A stretch of DNA of 64,000 bases from an uncultured Clostridium sp. (GTDB lineage: Bacteria > Bacillota > Clostridia > Lachnospirales > Lachnospiraceae). The DNA is taken from the NCBI GenBank assembly GCA_900542035.1, contig UQMJ01000008.1, forward strand, positions 1 through 64,000, given 5' to 3'. Under the pieces are notes generated by a model that saw only the letters and a list, made by a program, of their open reading frames with translations, was not told the DNA's origin and made no database searches. Below are positions 23,495-32,625 of the stretch, one piece after another; the first letter of the stretch is position 1; every line of letters begins with the position of its first letter. The position numbers were made by a program, and so were the translations under genes.

Positions 23495-25447
23495 TCAGTT
23501 TTCCTCCATAGCCAGAGCTTCCCAGGTTTCATAAAGAACAGAAAGGCGTTCCTCTAACGCTTCTTTTTCTTTGTGCAGTTCCATCAGCTTTGCTACGTCC
23601 CTGCAGACGTCTTCGCGAACCAGCTGGGAATCGAGTTCTTCATTCCGGCTTTCCAGCTTCTGGATTTCCTCTTCTGTGCGTTTTAGTTCGTTCTGGCGCT
23701 TGCGGATACGGGCCTGTTCTTCCTTCTGCGCTTTCCAGTCCATGACTCCCAAAGAAGGAGAGGAAGAGGCAGAAGAAGGGGAGAGGGGGCGATCCGTTCC
23801 GGAAGCAGGTGTTCCGGCTGCTGCAGTCTGAAGTCCCTGAATCACATCTTTCTTTTCCAGATAGTAATCATAATTTCCAATATAATTTAAGAAGTTCTGG
23901 CCGGTCAGTTCCAGAATACGGGTAGCAGTCCGGTTAATAAAATAACGGTCATGGGACACGTAGAGAACGGTTCCGGTATACCGGTTTAAAGCATCTTCCA
24001 GAATCTCTTTGGAAGTAATGTCTAAATGGTTGGTGGGCTCGTCCAGAATCAGGAAATTGGCTTCAGACAGCATTAATTTTGCCAGGGAAACCCGTCCCCG
24101 CTCGCCGCCGCTTAAATCGCTGATCCGTTTAAATACGTCGTCTCCGGTAAACAGAAAAGAAGCCAGACAGTTGCGTACCTGGGTGTTGTTCATATTGGGG
24201 TAGGTATCCTGGATTTCTTCAAATACCGTCTTTTCCATGTGAAGAACCTGGTGTTCCTGGTCGTAGTAGCCAATCTGCACCTTGGAACCCAGCCGGATTT
24301 CTCCGGAATCAGCAGATTCCATGTGGTTGATGATTTTTAATAGGGTGGTCTTTCCCGTCCCATTATTGCCGATGACAGCCACCCGTTCGCCCCGTTTGAT
24401 TTCAAAGTCTGCGTGTTCAAAAAGACGGAGAGAGCCGTAGGATTTGGAAAGATCCGTAACCGTCATGACGTCGTTGCCGCTGACTACCTGAGGTTCCAGC
24501 CGGATATCCATGGCGTCGTCAATCTCCGTAGGTTTTTCCAGCACCTCGATTTTAGACAGCATTTTTTCTCTGCTTTCCGCCCGCTTGATGGATTTTTCTC
24601 GGTTAAAGGATTTTAATTTGGCAATGACTTCTTCCTGATGGCGGATTTCCTGCTGCTGATTGAGATAAGCCTTGATCTGAGCCTGGCGCAGCATGGCTTT
24701 TTTCTCACTGTAGGCCGTATAGTTGCCGGTAAAGACAGTAGACTGCCCCCGATCCAGTTCCACGATTTTTTTTACGGTACGATCCAGAAAGTACCGGTCG
24801 TGGGCAACGATGATGACGCTGCCGGTATAGTTGGACAGATAGGTTTCCAGCCAGGCGATGCTTTCCATGTCCAGATGGTTGGTGGGCTCGTCTAACAGAA
24901 GAATGTCTGGTTTGACCAAAAGGAGACGGCCTAGGGCGACGCGGGTTTTCTGACCGCCGGATAAAGTGGAGACGGTTTTGGCGAAGTCTTTTTCGGAAAA
25001 TCCCAGTCCTTTTAAGACGCCGGTTACCTCGCTTTGGTAGGCATACCCGTTTGCTAAGTCAAACTCATGGCTGAGCCGGTTGTATTCCTTAAACATAGTG
25101 TCCAACTCTTCGCCGGATTTTCCCTTCATTTCTACTTCCAACTGGCGGAGACGCTCTTCCATCTGGATAATGGGGCGCTTTACCTCCAGGACTTCATCAT
25201 AGATGGTGCGGGAACTGTCCAGATCCTGGTGCTGGGCCAGATATCCCAGGGTCTTTCCGCGGGATAAGGCAACGACGCCGCTGTCTGCTTCCAGTTCGCC
25301 GACAATAATTTTTAACAGCGTGGATTTGCCGGCGCCGTTGATGCCGACAATGGCTGCTTTTTCATGCTCTTCTATGTGAAAGGACACATGATCCAAAATG
25401 GTTTCGCTTCCAAATGCTTTGCAGATATTACTGCACGATAAAATCAT
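23495..25447 (-). CDS. ABC-F family ATPase
   Basis: A 650-residue protein with two ABC ATPase domains in one chain and no membrane segments, the ABC-F architecture of ribosome-associated ATPases. Walker A motifs are G-I-N-G-A-G-K-S-T and G-N-N-G-T-G-K-T-T; signatures are L-S-G-G-Q-K-T-R and L-S-G-G-E-R-G-R; both D-E-P-T-N-H-L-D Walker B motifs are complete. The interdomain linker (about 240-320) is charged, and the C-terminus ends in a coiled coil (Glu/Lys/Arg heptads from about 575). It resembles the YdiF/Uup-type housekeeping group rather than a named antibiotic-resistance factor, but subfamily cannot be fixed by eye. ATG 25447 follows GGAGG with a five-base gap. Confidence 0.92.
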   Translation of the reverse strand: MILSCSNICKAFGSETILDHVSFHIEEHEKAAIVGINGAGKSTLLKIIVGELEADSGVVALSRGKTLGYLAQHQDLDSSRTIYDEVLEVKRPIIQMEERLRQLEVEMKGKSGEELDTMFKEYNRLSHEFDLANGYAYQSEVTGVLKGLGFSEKDFAKTVSTLSGGQKTRVALGRLLLVKPDILLLDEPTNHLDMESIAWLETYLSNYTGSVIIVAHDRYFLDRTVKKIVELDRGQSTVFTGNYTAYSEKKAMLRQAQIKAYLNQQQEIRHQEEVIAKLKSFNREKSIKRAESREKMLSKIEVLEKPTEIDDAMDIRLEPQVVSGNDVMTVTDLSKSYGSLRLFEHADFEIKRGERVAVIGNNGTGKTTLLKIINHMESADSGEIRLGSKVQIGYYDQEHQVLHMEKTVFEEIQDTYPNMNNTQVRNCLASFLFTGDDVFKRISDLSGGERGRVSLAKLMLSEANFLILDEPTNHLDITSKEILEDALNRYTGTVLYVSHDRYFINRTATRILELTGQNFLNYIGNYDYYLEKKDVIQGLQTAAAGTPASGTDRPLSPSSASSSPSLGVMDWKAQKEEQARIRKRQNELKRTEEEIQKLESRNEELDSQLVREDVCRDVAKLMELHKEKEALEERLSVLYETWEALAMEEN

Positions 25448-25537
25448 CACAACCTCCTAAAATAAACAAAACTACGTAACAGTATAATATAGGAAAGCCT
25501 TTTTTGCAACAAATTGCGCAGGTTTGAAAAAAATAGT

Positions 25538-25566
25538 TTGACAGGAATTTGACAAAAATCTATAAT
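25538..25566 (+). promoter_or_regulatory. Consensus promoter of rex
   Basis: TTGACA, 17-base spacer, TATAAT: a perfect sigma-A match. A second TTGACA overlaps at 25549-25554. I see no clear Rex operator palindrome across it. Confidence 0.85.
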
Positions 25567-25592
25567 AGATAACAGGTAAAAAGAAAGGTCAG

Positions 25593-26300
25593 GTGGAATA
25601 CGTGGAAGAAAAAGTTATATCAAAAGCCGTAATATCCAGGCTGCCTAGGTATTATCGGTATCTGGGAGAACTTCTGGAGGACGGGGTAGAGCGCATTTCC
25701 TCCAATGAGCTGAGCAGCAAAATGAAGGTAACTGCTTCCCAGATTCGTCAGGATTTAAACAATTTCGGCGGTTTCGGGCAGCAGGGATACGGTTATAATG
25801 TAAAATATCTTTATTCGGAGATTGGAAAGATTCTGGGAATTGACCGGCAGCACAATATTATTATTATTGGAGCCGGAAACTTAGGACAGGCCATAGCAAA
25901 CTATACCAATTTTGAAAAACGGGGTTTTATTATTAAAGGAATGTTTGATATTAATCCCAGGCTGATTGGTCTGGTTGTGCGAGGAATCGAGATTCGGGGA
26001 GTGGAAGACTTAGAAGAATTCATTGTAGAGAATGAGGTGCAGATTGCAGCGCTTACCATTCCAAAGACAAAAGCGCCGGAAATTGCCGACAGACTGGTAA
26101 AAGCCGGAGTAAAGGCAATCTGGAATTTTGCTCATACGGATCTGGTTGTTCCGGATGATGTGGTAGTAGAAAACGTGCATCTTTCAGAAAGCTTAATGCG
26201 TCTTTCTTATCGGGTATGCAGTATGCAGGACAGAGAAGAAAGACGTGCCAGGGAAAAAGCAGAAAAAGCAGAGAAAGCAGAAAAGACAAAGAAAAAATAA
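25593..26300 (+). CDS. rex: Redox-sensing transcriptional repressor Rex
   Basis: A 235-residue repressor that reads the NADH/NAD+ ratio and controls fermentation genes. The winged helix is at 8-85 (S-R-L-P-R-Y-Y-R-Y-L; S-Q-I-R-Q-D-L-N-N-F-G-G-F-G-Q-Q-G-Y-G-Y), then a Rossmann domain with I-G-A-G-N-L-G-Q (92-99) and the C-terminal domain-swapped helix. The last 20 residues are a Lys/Ala/Glu repeat absent from most Rex proteins. Start could be GTG 25593 or GTG 25602; the second has AGGTGG five bases upstream. It precedes nnr and alr. Confidence 0.95.
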   Translation: MEYVEEKVISKAVISRLPRYYRYLGELLEDGVERISSNELSSKMKVTASQIRQDLNNFGGFGQQGYGYNVKYLYSEIGKILGIDRQHNIIIIGAGNLGQAIANYTNFEKRGFIIKGMFDINPRLIGLVVRGIEIRGVEDLEEFIVENEVQIAALTIPKTKAPEIADRLVKAGVKAIWNFAHTDLVVPDDVVVENVHLSESLMRLSYRVCSMQDREERRAREKAEKAEKAEKTKKK

Positions 26301-26305
26301 CGCAG

Positions 26306-26352
26306 GAGTGCCGGCAGAGACAAAGCTACAGGCTTTTTTCTGTCGGCATTTC
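26306..26352 (+). terminator. Nested hairpin after rex
   Basis: Outer stem AGTGCCGGCAGA / TCTGTCGGCATT encloses AAGC-TACAG-GCTTTTTT. It could attenuate read-through into the next gene. Confidence 0.5.
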
Positions 26353-26369
26353 TGGCAAAGGGGTGCTTC

Positions 26370-27917
26370 ATGAGAAATTTGGTAACCGGACAACAGATGA
26401 AGCGGATTGACCAGTATACAATCGAAGAAATCGGAGTTCCTTCCCTGGTGCTTCAGGAGAGGGCAGCTCTCTGGGCGGCGTCAGAGGTAAAAAAGCGGGT
26501 AAAAAAAGGAACCAGGGTATGGGCGGTCTGCGGTACGGGAAATAACGGGGCTGACGCCATAGCGGCGGCCAGGATACTGGATTTGTGGGGGTATCCGGCG
26601 ACGCTGGTTTTAGCGGGCGATCGGGAAAAAGAGACAGAGGAATGCCGGATCCAGAGAAACATTGCAAAAAAACTGGGGATTTTGGACGTCTCCTGGCAGG
26701 AAGCAGAAGAACTGGAAGGAGTCATTCTGGACGGCTTATTTGGAGTGGGGCTTACCAGGGAGATTGAAGGGGAGTTCCGTCAGTGCATCCAATGGGCGGC
26801 GTCCCAGCCTGCCGTTCTGACTGTGGCAATAGACATTCCTTCCGGAATCCATTCTGACAGGGGAACCATTATGGGAGCCGCGCTGAAAGCAGATGTAACG
26901 GTTACGTTTGGATGGGAAAAATGCGGGACGGTTCTGTTTCCAGGAAGAGAGTATGCGGGAGAAGTGGTAATCGGAGATATTGGATTTCCAGACCTGGCTT
27001 ATGAAAATGTGATGTTAAAAAACAGCCAGGAGCAAAATTTGGTATTTACGTATGAGCCGGAAGATTTGTCGCTGCTTCCCCAGCGGCCGGAGTATTCCAA
27101 TAAGGGAACCTTTGGCCATGTCCTGATTGCCGCAGGTTCCAGAACCATGAGCGGAGCCGCTTATTTCAGCGCAAAAGCCGCTTACCGGTGCGGAGCCGGA
27201 CTGGTAAAGATTTTAACGGTGGAAGAAGACAGGCAGATTTTACAGCAGCTTCTTCCAGAGGCTATCCTTGCAGTTTACAATCCGGAAATGGCCTGGGAGG
27301 ATCCGGAGGGCTTTGGAAAGCTGTTAGAAGACCAGTGTGTCTGGGCAGATGCGGTAGTGCTGGGGCCTGGGCTTGGAACAGAACCCTATGTAAAAGAACT
27401 GGTAGCAGGAGTGTTGTCTGCAGCCTGTTCAACGGTTGTCATTGACGCAGACGGCTTAAATGTGATTGCAGCCAATCCGGAGCTGACCCGATATTATACG
27501 GAAAATATTGTGATTACGCCCCATCTGGGAGAAATGGCTAGGCTGACTGGAAAAACCATAGAGGAAATCCAGGAAGACGTAAGCGGCACAGCGGCAGAAT
27601 ACGCGTCCTTTTGGGGGATTCACTGCGTACTAAAAGATGCGGCAACTGCCGTATCGGATCGGGACGGCCGCCTGTATCTGAACACCAGTGGAAACAGCGC
27701 AATGGCAAAAGCCGGATCTGGAGACGTACTGGCCGGAATCATCGGCGCTTTGTGCGCCCAGGGAATGGAACCCTTTGAAGGAGCTTCCCTTTCCGTATAC
27801 CTTCATGGCCTGGCAGGAGACCGGTATTGGAAAAAAAGGGGGAAGGCAAGCCTGTTAGCCAGCGAGCTGGCTGATATGGCAGGAGAATTAGCGGATTTGG
27901 AGAGAGGAGACCGATGA
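26370..27917 (+). CDS. nnr: Bifunctional NAD(P)H-hydrate epimerase / ADP-dependent dehydratase
   Basis: A 515-residue two-domain repair enzyme that restores damaged NAD(P)HX. Residues 1-215 are the YjeF_N epimerase (M-K-R-I-D-Q-Y-T start, G-T-G-N-N-G-A-D-A phosphate loop). Residues 225-510 are the ribokinase-like dehydratase with G-H-V-L-I-A-A-G-S, V-V-L-G-P-G-L-G, I-T-P-H-L-G-E-M-A-R-L and N-S-A-M-A-K-A-G-S-G-D-V-L-A-G. Located between rex and alr, a common clostridial order, though the usual acpS is absent. Site AAAGGGG is before ATG 26370. Confidence 0.95.
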   Translation: MRNLVTGQQMKRIDQYTIEEIGVPSLVLQERAALWAASEVKKRVKKGTRVWAVCGTGNNGADAIAAARILDLWGYPATLVLAGDREKETEECRIQRNIAKKLGILDVSWQEAEELEGVILDGLFGVGLTREIEGEFRQCIQWAASQPAVLTVAIDIPSGIHSDRGTIMGAALKADVTVTFGWEKCGTVLFPGREYAGEVVIGDIGFPDLAYENVMLKNSQEQNLVFTYEPEDLSLLPQRPEYSNKGTFGHVLIAAGSRTMSGAAYFSAKAAYRCGAGLVKILTVEEDRQILQQLLPEAILAVYNPEMAWEDPEGFGKLLEDQCVWADAVVLGPGLGTEPYVKELVAGVLSAACSTVVIDADGLNVIAANPELTRYYTENIVITPHLGEMARLTGKTIEEIQEDVSGTAAEYASFWGIHCVLKDAATAVSDRDGRLYLNTSGNSAMAKAGSGDVLAGIIGALCAQGMEPFEGASLSVYLHGLAGDRYWKKRGKASLLASELADMAGELADLERGDR

Positions 27918-27923
27918 GATAGA

Positions 27924-29096
27924 ATGAATCAGGCAGATAGAATGACCATTCCATATGACCGGACCTGTGCGGTCGTCGATCTGGATGCAGTCTGTCATAA
28001 TATGGAAGCCATGAAAAAAAGCCTTCCGGAAGGAACCGGAATCATAGGCGTGGTAAAAACAGACGCTTACGGACATGGGGCAGAGGCAGTAGCCGATGCC
28101 ATAGATCCTTACGTGATCGGCTTTGCAGCAGCAACTGCAGATGAAGGAATCCTGCTTCGGCGTTATGGAATAACAAAACCGGTTCTCATTCTTGGGCCGG
28201 TTCATGAAAGCCGGTATGAAGAACTGGTTTCAGAGGAAATCAGGCCGGTTATCTTTACAAAAGAAGCGGCGGCCGCTTTTGGAAAAGCTGCCTGTAAACT
28301 GGGGCGTCCAGGCAGGATTCACCTGGCTCTGGATACGGGAATGAGCCGGATTGGCATGGATGATTCCAGCCAGTCGGCAGATTTGGCTGCTCAGATTGCA
28401 TCTTATCCAGGGATCGAGATAGAAGGGTTATTTACCCATTTTGCAAAAGCCGACGAAACGGACAAAACTTCTGCAAACCATCAGATGGAACGGTATCGCC
28501 GGTTCTGTGAGAAACTTGCACAGAGGGGAATCCGGATTCCTCTCTGCCACTGTGCCAACAGCGCTGGAATTTTAGAAGGTATTGGAACCGGATTTCAGGC
28601 AGTGCGGGCTGGAATTTCTATTTACGGGGTGTACCCGTCAGATGAAGTAGATAAAACAACGATTTCCCTGATTCCCGCCTTGTCCTGGAAGGCCCGTATT
28701 ACCTACATCAAAACGATTCCGGCTGGAACCAGCGTCAGCTATGGAGGAACGTTTACAGCCCAGAAACCGACCAGGGTTGCGACGATTGCAGCCGGATATG
28801 GAGACGGTTATCCCAGAAACCTGTCCGGAAAAGGATATGTGCTGATTCATGGAAAAAAGGCGCCCATTCTGGGACGGATTTGCATGGACCAGTTTATGGC
28901 AGACGTGACGGATATTCCGGAAGCGGCAGAATGGGAAGAAGCCGTTTTACTAGGAACCAGTGGAGAGCTTTCGATTTCCGCTGAGACGTTAGCAGAGCTG
29001 TCCGGCGGATTTCATTATGAAATTTTATGCAATATCAATAAGCGGGTTCCGAGAATTTACAGAAAAAACGGAACGATAGCCTGTTTTCACTCATAG
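27924..29096 (+). CDS. alr: Alanine racemase
   Basis: A 390-residue PLP enzyme making D-alanine for peptidoglycan. The PLP Lys is in V-V-K-T-D-A-Y-G-H-G (about 40-49), and the catalytic Tyr on the other barrel end is in S-V-S-Y-G-G-T-F. L-A-L-D-T-G-M-S-R-I-G and R-I-C-M-D-Q-F-M complete the active site. It begins six bases after nnr. ATG 27924 is probable; ATG 27942 would remove only six residues. Confidence 0.96.
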   Translation: MNQADRMTIPYDRTCAVVDLDAVCHNMEAMKKSLPEGTGIIGVVKTDAYGHGAEAVADAIDPYVIGFAAATADEGILLRRYGITKPVLILGPVHESRYEELVSEEIRPVIFTKEAAAAFGKAACKLGRPGRIHLALDTGMSRIGMDDSSQSADLAAQIASYPGIEIEGLFTHFAKADETDKTSANHQMERYRRFCEKLAQRGIRIPLCHCANSAGILEGIGTGFQAVRAGISIYGVYPSDEVDKTTISLIPALSWKARITYIKTIPAGTSVSYGGTFTAQKPTRVATIAAGYGDGYPRNLSGKGYVLIHGKKAPILGRICMDQFMADVTDIPEAAEWEEAVLLGTSGELSISAETLAELSGGFHYEILCNINKRVPRIYRKNGTIACFHS

Positions 29097-29174
29097 AATG
29101 GAATAAGGGTACCTGACGGTGTATAAGATCCGCCGTTTCTGCCTATACTATCCGAAGGATAGGAGAGTGAAAAC

Positions 29175-29522
29175 GTGATCATCAGACGTGGAGATATTTA
29201 TTATGCAGATTTAAGACCGGTAGTAGGATCCGAACAAGGCGGCATCCGTCCGGTTTTGATTATTCAGAATGACGTGGGAAACAGGCACAGCCCGACTGTA
29301 ATCTGCGCAGCGATTACATCCAGAATGAATAAGGCAAAGCTTCCCACCCATGTAGAACTGCCAATGAGCCGGTGCAGCATGGTAAAAGATTCCGTTATTC
29401 TGCTGGAACAGCTCCGTACCATTGATAAACAGCGTTTAAAAGAAAAAATCTGTCATATTGACGACGAGCTGCAGGAGAAAGTAAACGCAGCGCTGAAAGT
29501 CAGCCTGGAACTGGATACATAA
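29175..29522 (+). CDS. MazF/NdoA-type endoribonuclease toxin
   Basis: A 115-residue PemK/MazF-fold RNase, close to B. subtilis NdoA (EndoA), which cuts mRNA at a U-A-C-A-U-type site in relatives. Seen: R-R-G-D-I-Y-Y-A-D-L at the N-terminus, G-S-E-Q-G-G-I-R-P-V-L-I-I-Q-N-D, A-A-I-T-S-R and S-V-I-L-L-E-Q-L-R-T-I-D. Start is GTG 29175 behind TAGGAGAG. No antitoxin gene fits in the 78 bases after alr, so the usual mazE/ndoAI partner is missing here. Its last codons form part of the terminator. Confidence 0.93.
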   Translation: MIIRRGDIYYADLRPVVGSEQGGIRPVLIIQNDVGNRHSPTVICAAITSRMNKAKLPTHVELPMSRCSMVKDSVILLEQLRTIDKQRLKEKICHIDDELQEKVNAALKVSLELDT

Positions 29523-29540
29523 AGGTTCCAGGCTGTTTTT
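29501..29540 (+). terminator. Terminator overlapping the mazF-like 3' end
   Basis: CAGCCTGGAAC (29501-29511) pairs with GTTCCAGGCTG (29525-29535), then TTTTT. The left arm lies inside the coding sequence. Confidence 0.88.
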
Positions 29541-29547
29541 CCACTGA

Positions 29548-29576
29548 TTGACGAACATGGATAAACATGATATGAT
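29548..29576 (+). promoter_or_regulatory. Promoter of the CorC-type gene
   Basis: TTGACG, 17-base spacer, TATGAT; 55 bases before the ATG at 29632. Confidence 0.7.
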
Positions 29577-29631
29577 GGGCAAAGTATAGATGACTCAGTT
29601 AATTTAGAGAAAAAGGAGTGTTGAAAGTCCG

Positions 29632-30978
29632 ATGGACGATGGTTATTCGCCGATCAATATGGCGATTTTACTTGCATTTGTTGCGTTAAGCGCGGTTCTT
29701 TATGGATTCGGAGCGGCGATCCAGCACGTCAATGAGGCAAAGCTGGAAGAAGAAAAGGAAAAAGGGGATGCAAAGGCAGAGAAGCTTTTATGGGCGGCAG
29801 GCCATCCGCAGAGGTTTATTGCCACGGTCTTATTAATTACCAGCATTATGGGGATGGCGGCTGGATTAATGATCTGGAAAGGCCTGGCAGTGTGGCTGGG
29901 AACCTTTTTAAAAGTCCGGTTTTCCATAGAGGGAGCCTGGATTCTGCCAGTCTGCATGATTGCGTCCGTGATTGTGCTTCTTTTGGTATTTATTCCTTTT
30001 GGGATTGTGATTCCAAAAGAACTGGCAGTGAAGAATCCAGAAAAATGGGCGGAAAAGCTGCTTCCGCTGATTGATATTCTGATGAAAATCTGCCTTCCCA
30101 TGACGGGGCTGATTAATGGGGTATCCTGGCTGATTTTAAAGCTTATGGGATTAGATATGAAAAAGGATATTGATAACGTAACCGAAGAAGATATCAGGTC
30201 CATGGTAAATGAGGGCCATGAACAGGGAATCCTGGAAGCAGGAGAGGCAGAGATGATTACCAATATCTTCGAACTGGACGATAAGACGGCGGAGGACGTA
30301 ATGACCCACCGGAAGAGCCTGGTTGCCCTGGATGGCAGTCTGACCTTAAGAGAAGCCCTGGATTTTATCCTGAAAGAAGGAAAAAATTCCCGTTATCCGG
30401 TTTACAGGGAAGAAATCGACGACATTATCGGCATTTTACATATGAGGGACGCAGTGGTATTTTTTGAACAGGATGATTACAAAGATATGCCGCTGGCAGA
30501 GATTCCCCAGCTGCTTCGGGAAGCCCACTTTATTCCGGAGACCAGAAGCCTGGACAATCTGTTTCGGGAGATGCAGTCCCAGAAAATCCATATGGAAATC
30601 GTGGTAGACGAGTATGGGCAGACAGTGGGAATTGTCACCATGGAAGATATTCTGGAGGAAATCGTAGGAAACATTATGGATGAATACGATGTAGAAGAAA
30701 ACTTTATTACAGCCGAAGACTCCGGAAGCTTCCTGATGAATGGAATGACGCCTCTTGAACAGGCAGAAGAGGTATTAGGCGTTACCTTTGAGAAAGAGGA
30801 CGAAGAACTCTACGATACCATAAACGGCTTCCTGATTTCCAAACTGGGCCGGATTCCTGGCGAAGGAGAAAATCCAGTCGTATCCTGTCTGGGCTATGAG
30901 TTTCAGATTTTGAACGTGGAAAATAAGACTATACGGCTTGTAAGAGCGGTTTTGCAAGACAAAAAAGGCGGTTGTTAA
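29632..30978 (+). CDS. CNNM/CorC-family membrane protein with CBS pair
   Basis: A 448-residue protein of the 'hemolysin C'/CorB-CorC family, linked to Mg2+/Co2+ transport. Domains: CNNM transmembrane region with four hydrophobic segments (about 7-28, 60-85, 98-125, 135-165), two CBS domains (V-M-T-H-R-K-S and V-V-D-E-Y-G-Q-T-V-G-I-V-T-M-E-D) that bind adenine nucleotides, and the C-terminal CorC_HlyC domain. The hemolysin name is historical. Single gene with its own promoter and terminator. Confidence 0.9.
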   Translation: MDDGYSPINMAILLAFVALSAVLYGFGAAIQHVNEAKLEEEKEKGDAKAEKLLWAAGHPQRFIATVLLITSIMGMAAGLMIWKGLAVWLGTFLKVRFSIEGAWILPVCMIASVIVLLLVFIPFGIVIPKELAVKNPEKWAEKLLPLIDILMKICLPMTGLINGVSWLILKLMGLDMKKDIDNVTEEDIRSMVNEGHEQGILEAGEAEMITNIFELDDKTAEDVMTHRKSLVALDGSLTLREALDFILKEGKNSRYPVYREEIDDIIGILHMRDAVVFFEQDDYKDMPLAEIPQLLREAHFIPETRSLDNLFREMQSQKIHMEIVVDEYGQTVGIVTMEDILEEIVGNIMDEYDVEENFITAEDSGSFLMNGMTPLEQAEEVLGVTFEKEDEELYDTINGFLISKLGRIPGEGENPVVSCLGYEFQILNVENKTIRLVRAVLQDKKGGC

Positions 30979-31004
30979 AAGAATGAACTTTCGAAAACTT
31001 GCAG

Positions 31005-31037
31005 AAAAGCAGGGGATTGATTCTCCTGCTTTTGTTT
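31005..31037 (+). terminator. Terminator after the CorC-type gene
   Basis: AAAAGCAGG (31005-31013) pairs with CCTGCTTTT (31025-31033) and continues GTTTT. Confidence 0.8.
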
Positions 31038-31056
31038 TACCAAGAAAGAGGAGAAA

Positions 31057-31170
31057 ATGAGTTATCAACTTACAGAAGGAAATAAAAGAAGACTGAGAAA
31101 TGCAATCGTGCAAGGTGCAAAAAACTATGATAAAACGGTACTACTCAATATGATGAAATCGTATATATGA
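31057..31170 (+). CDS. Tiny open frame with strong ribosome site, possibly a gene remnant
   Basis: 37 codons (M-S-Y-Q-L-T-E-G-N-K-R-R-L-R-N ...) behind AAAGAGGAG. The 190 bases around it are more AT-rich than both neighbours. The basic, helix-like sequence reads like the beginning of a longer protein cut off by a stop, but I recognise no family. Confidence 0.3.
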   Translation: MSYQLTEGNKRRLRNAIVQGAKNYDKTVLLNMMKSYI

Positions 31171-31268
31171 AAGATAAATCAAAAATATAGTAAAAAACAG
31201 TTGAAAAAATTAAAAGTTGCGTTATGATAATAAGCGCAAAAAATTTGACTGAGAAAGGATTACACGCA

Positions 31269-32612
31269 ATGGCACAGGAAAAAGTAAAAGACATGACAGA
31301 AGGCGCTCCTTTAAAGCTTATTATTGGATTTGCCGTTCCGATGTTTCTGGGACTGTTATTTCAGCAGTTTTACAGTATGGTAGATACCATTATTGTAGGA
31401 AAGTATCTGGGCGTGAATGCGCTGGCAGCAGTAGGCTCTACGGGATCCATTAACTTTATGATCAATGGCTTCTGCATCGGAGTATGCAGCGGGTTTGCCA
31501 TTCCGGTAGCACAGAAATTCGGCGCAAGGGATTATTCTGGTCTCAGGCGTTTTGTCGCCAATGCGGCGTGGCTGTCTATCGGGATTTCGATTGTGCTGAC
31601 GGCAGCAGTATCGGTACTTTGCATGGATATTCTGGTCTGGATGAAAACTCCAGATGATATTATCCAGGAAGCGTACAGCTATATTTTTGTAATCTTTTTA
31701 GGGATTCCGACCACGTTCCTTTATAATATGACTTCTGGAATTATCCGGTCCCTGGGAGACAGCAAGACGCCGGTGTATTTTCTGTTAATGGCGTCTGTAT
31801 TAAATATTTTCCTGGACTTATTTATGATTATCGTAATGAAGATGGGGCCTGCAGGCGCGGCTTATGCAACCGTTATTTCCCAGGGAGTTTCCGGCATCCT
31901 CTGCTTTTTCTTTATGCGCCGGAAATACCAGATTTTAAAGATGAGCAAAGAAGAAATGAAGGTCAACAAACATTTGATGGCAGTACTGTGCGGCATGGGA
32001 TTTCCCATGGGATTCCAGTATTCCATTACTGCTATTGGAAACGTAATTCTGCAGACTGCAGTCAATTCCCTAGGGTCTATGGCAGTTGCAGCCGTTACGG
32101 CCGGAAGCAGGGTCAGTATGTTTTTCTGCACGCCTTTTGACGCTCTGGGCGGAACCATGGCTACCTGGGCAGGCCAGAACGTAGGCGCCGGAAAGGTAGA
32201 CAGGGTAAAAGAAGGAGTCCGTTATGCCAATAGGATCGGAGCAGTGTATTCAGTTGCTGCCTGCGTGATTTTGTTCTTCTTTGGAAAACAGATTTCCCTG
32301 CTTTTTGTAGATGCGGGAGAAACGGAAATCTTAAATCAGGCGTGGATGTATCTGATGGGCAACAGCATATTCTATATTCCCCTTCTTCTGGTAAACGTTA
32401 TGCGGTTTGCCATTCAGGGAATGGGATACAGCACGTTTGCCATTACTGCAGGCGTATGCGAGATGGTAGGCCGTTCTCTGGCAGGATTTGTGCTGGTTCC
32501 GATTTTTGGCTATGCGGCTGCCTGCATTGGAAGCCCGATTGCCTGGATTTTTGCAGATTGCTTTTTAGTACCGGCTTTTTATCATTGTGTGAAAAAGCAG
32601 CTTGGACAATAG
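31269..32612 (+). CDS. MATE-family efflux transporter
   Basis: A 447-residue, twelve-helix MATE protein. Starts D-M-T-E-G-A-P-L-K-L-I-I-G-F-A-V-P, has Q-Q-F-Y-S-M-V-D-T-I-I-V-G-K at helix 2, and P-M-G-F-Q-Y-S-I-T-A-I-G at the start of the second half. Substrate unknown. ATG 31269 with AAAGGA is preferred over the ATG 15 codons earlier, which adds an unlikely leader. A lipoprotein gene follows by 13 bases. Confidence 0.93.
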   Translation: MAQEKVKDMTEGAPLKLIIGFAVPMFLGLLFQQFYSMVDTIIVGKYLGVNALAAVGSTGSINFMINGFCIGVCSGFAIPVAQKFGARDYSGLRRFVANAAWLSIGISIVLTAAVSVLCMDILVWMKTPDDIIQEAYSYIFVIFLGIPTTFLYNMTSGIIRSLGDSKTPVYFLLMASVLNIFLDLFMIIVMKMGPAGAAYATVISQGVSGILCFFFMRRKYQILKMSKEEMKVNKHLMAVLCGMGFPMGFQYSITAIGNVILQTAVNSLGSMAVAAVTAGSRVSMFFCTPFDALGGTMATWAGQNVGAGKVDRVKEGVRYANRIGAVYSVAACVILFFFGKQISLLFVDAGETEILNQAWMYLMGNSIFYIPLLLVNVMRFAIQGMGYSTFAITAGVCEMVGRSLAGFVLVPIFGYAAACIGSPIAWIFADCFLVPAFYHCVKKQLGQ

Positions 32613-32625
32613 AATGGAGTAAAGA

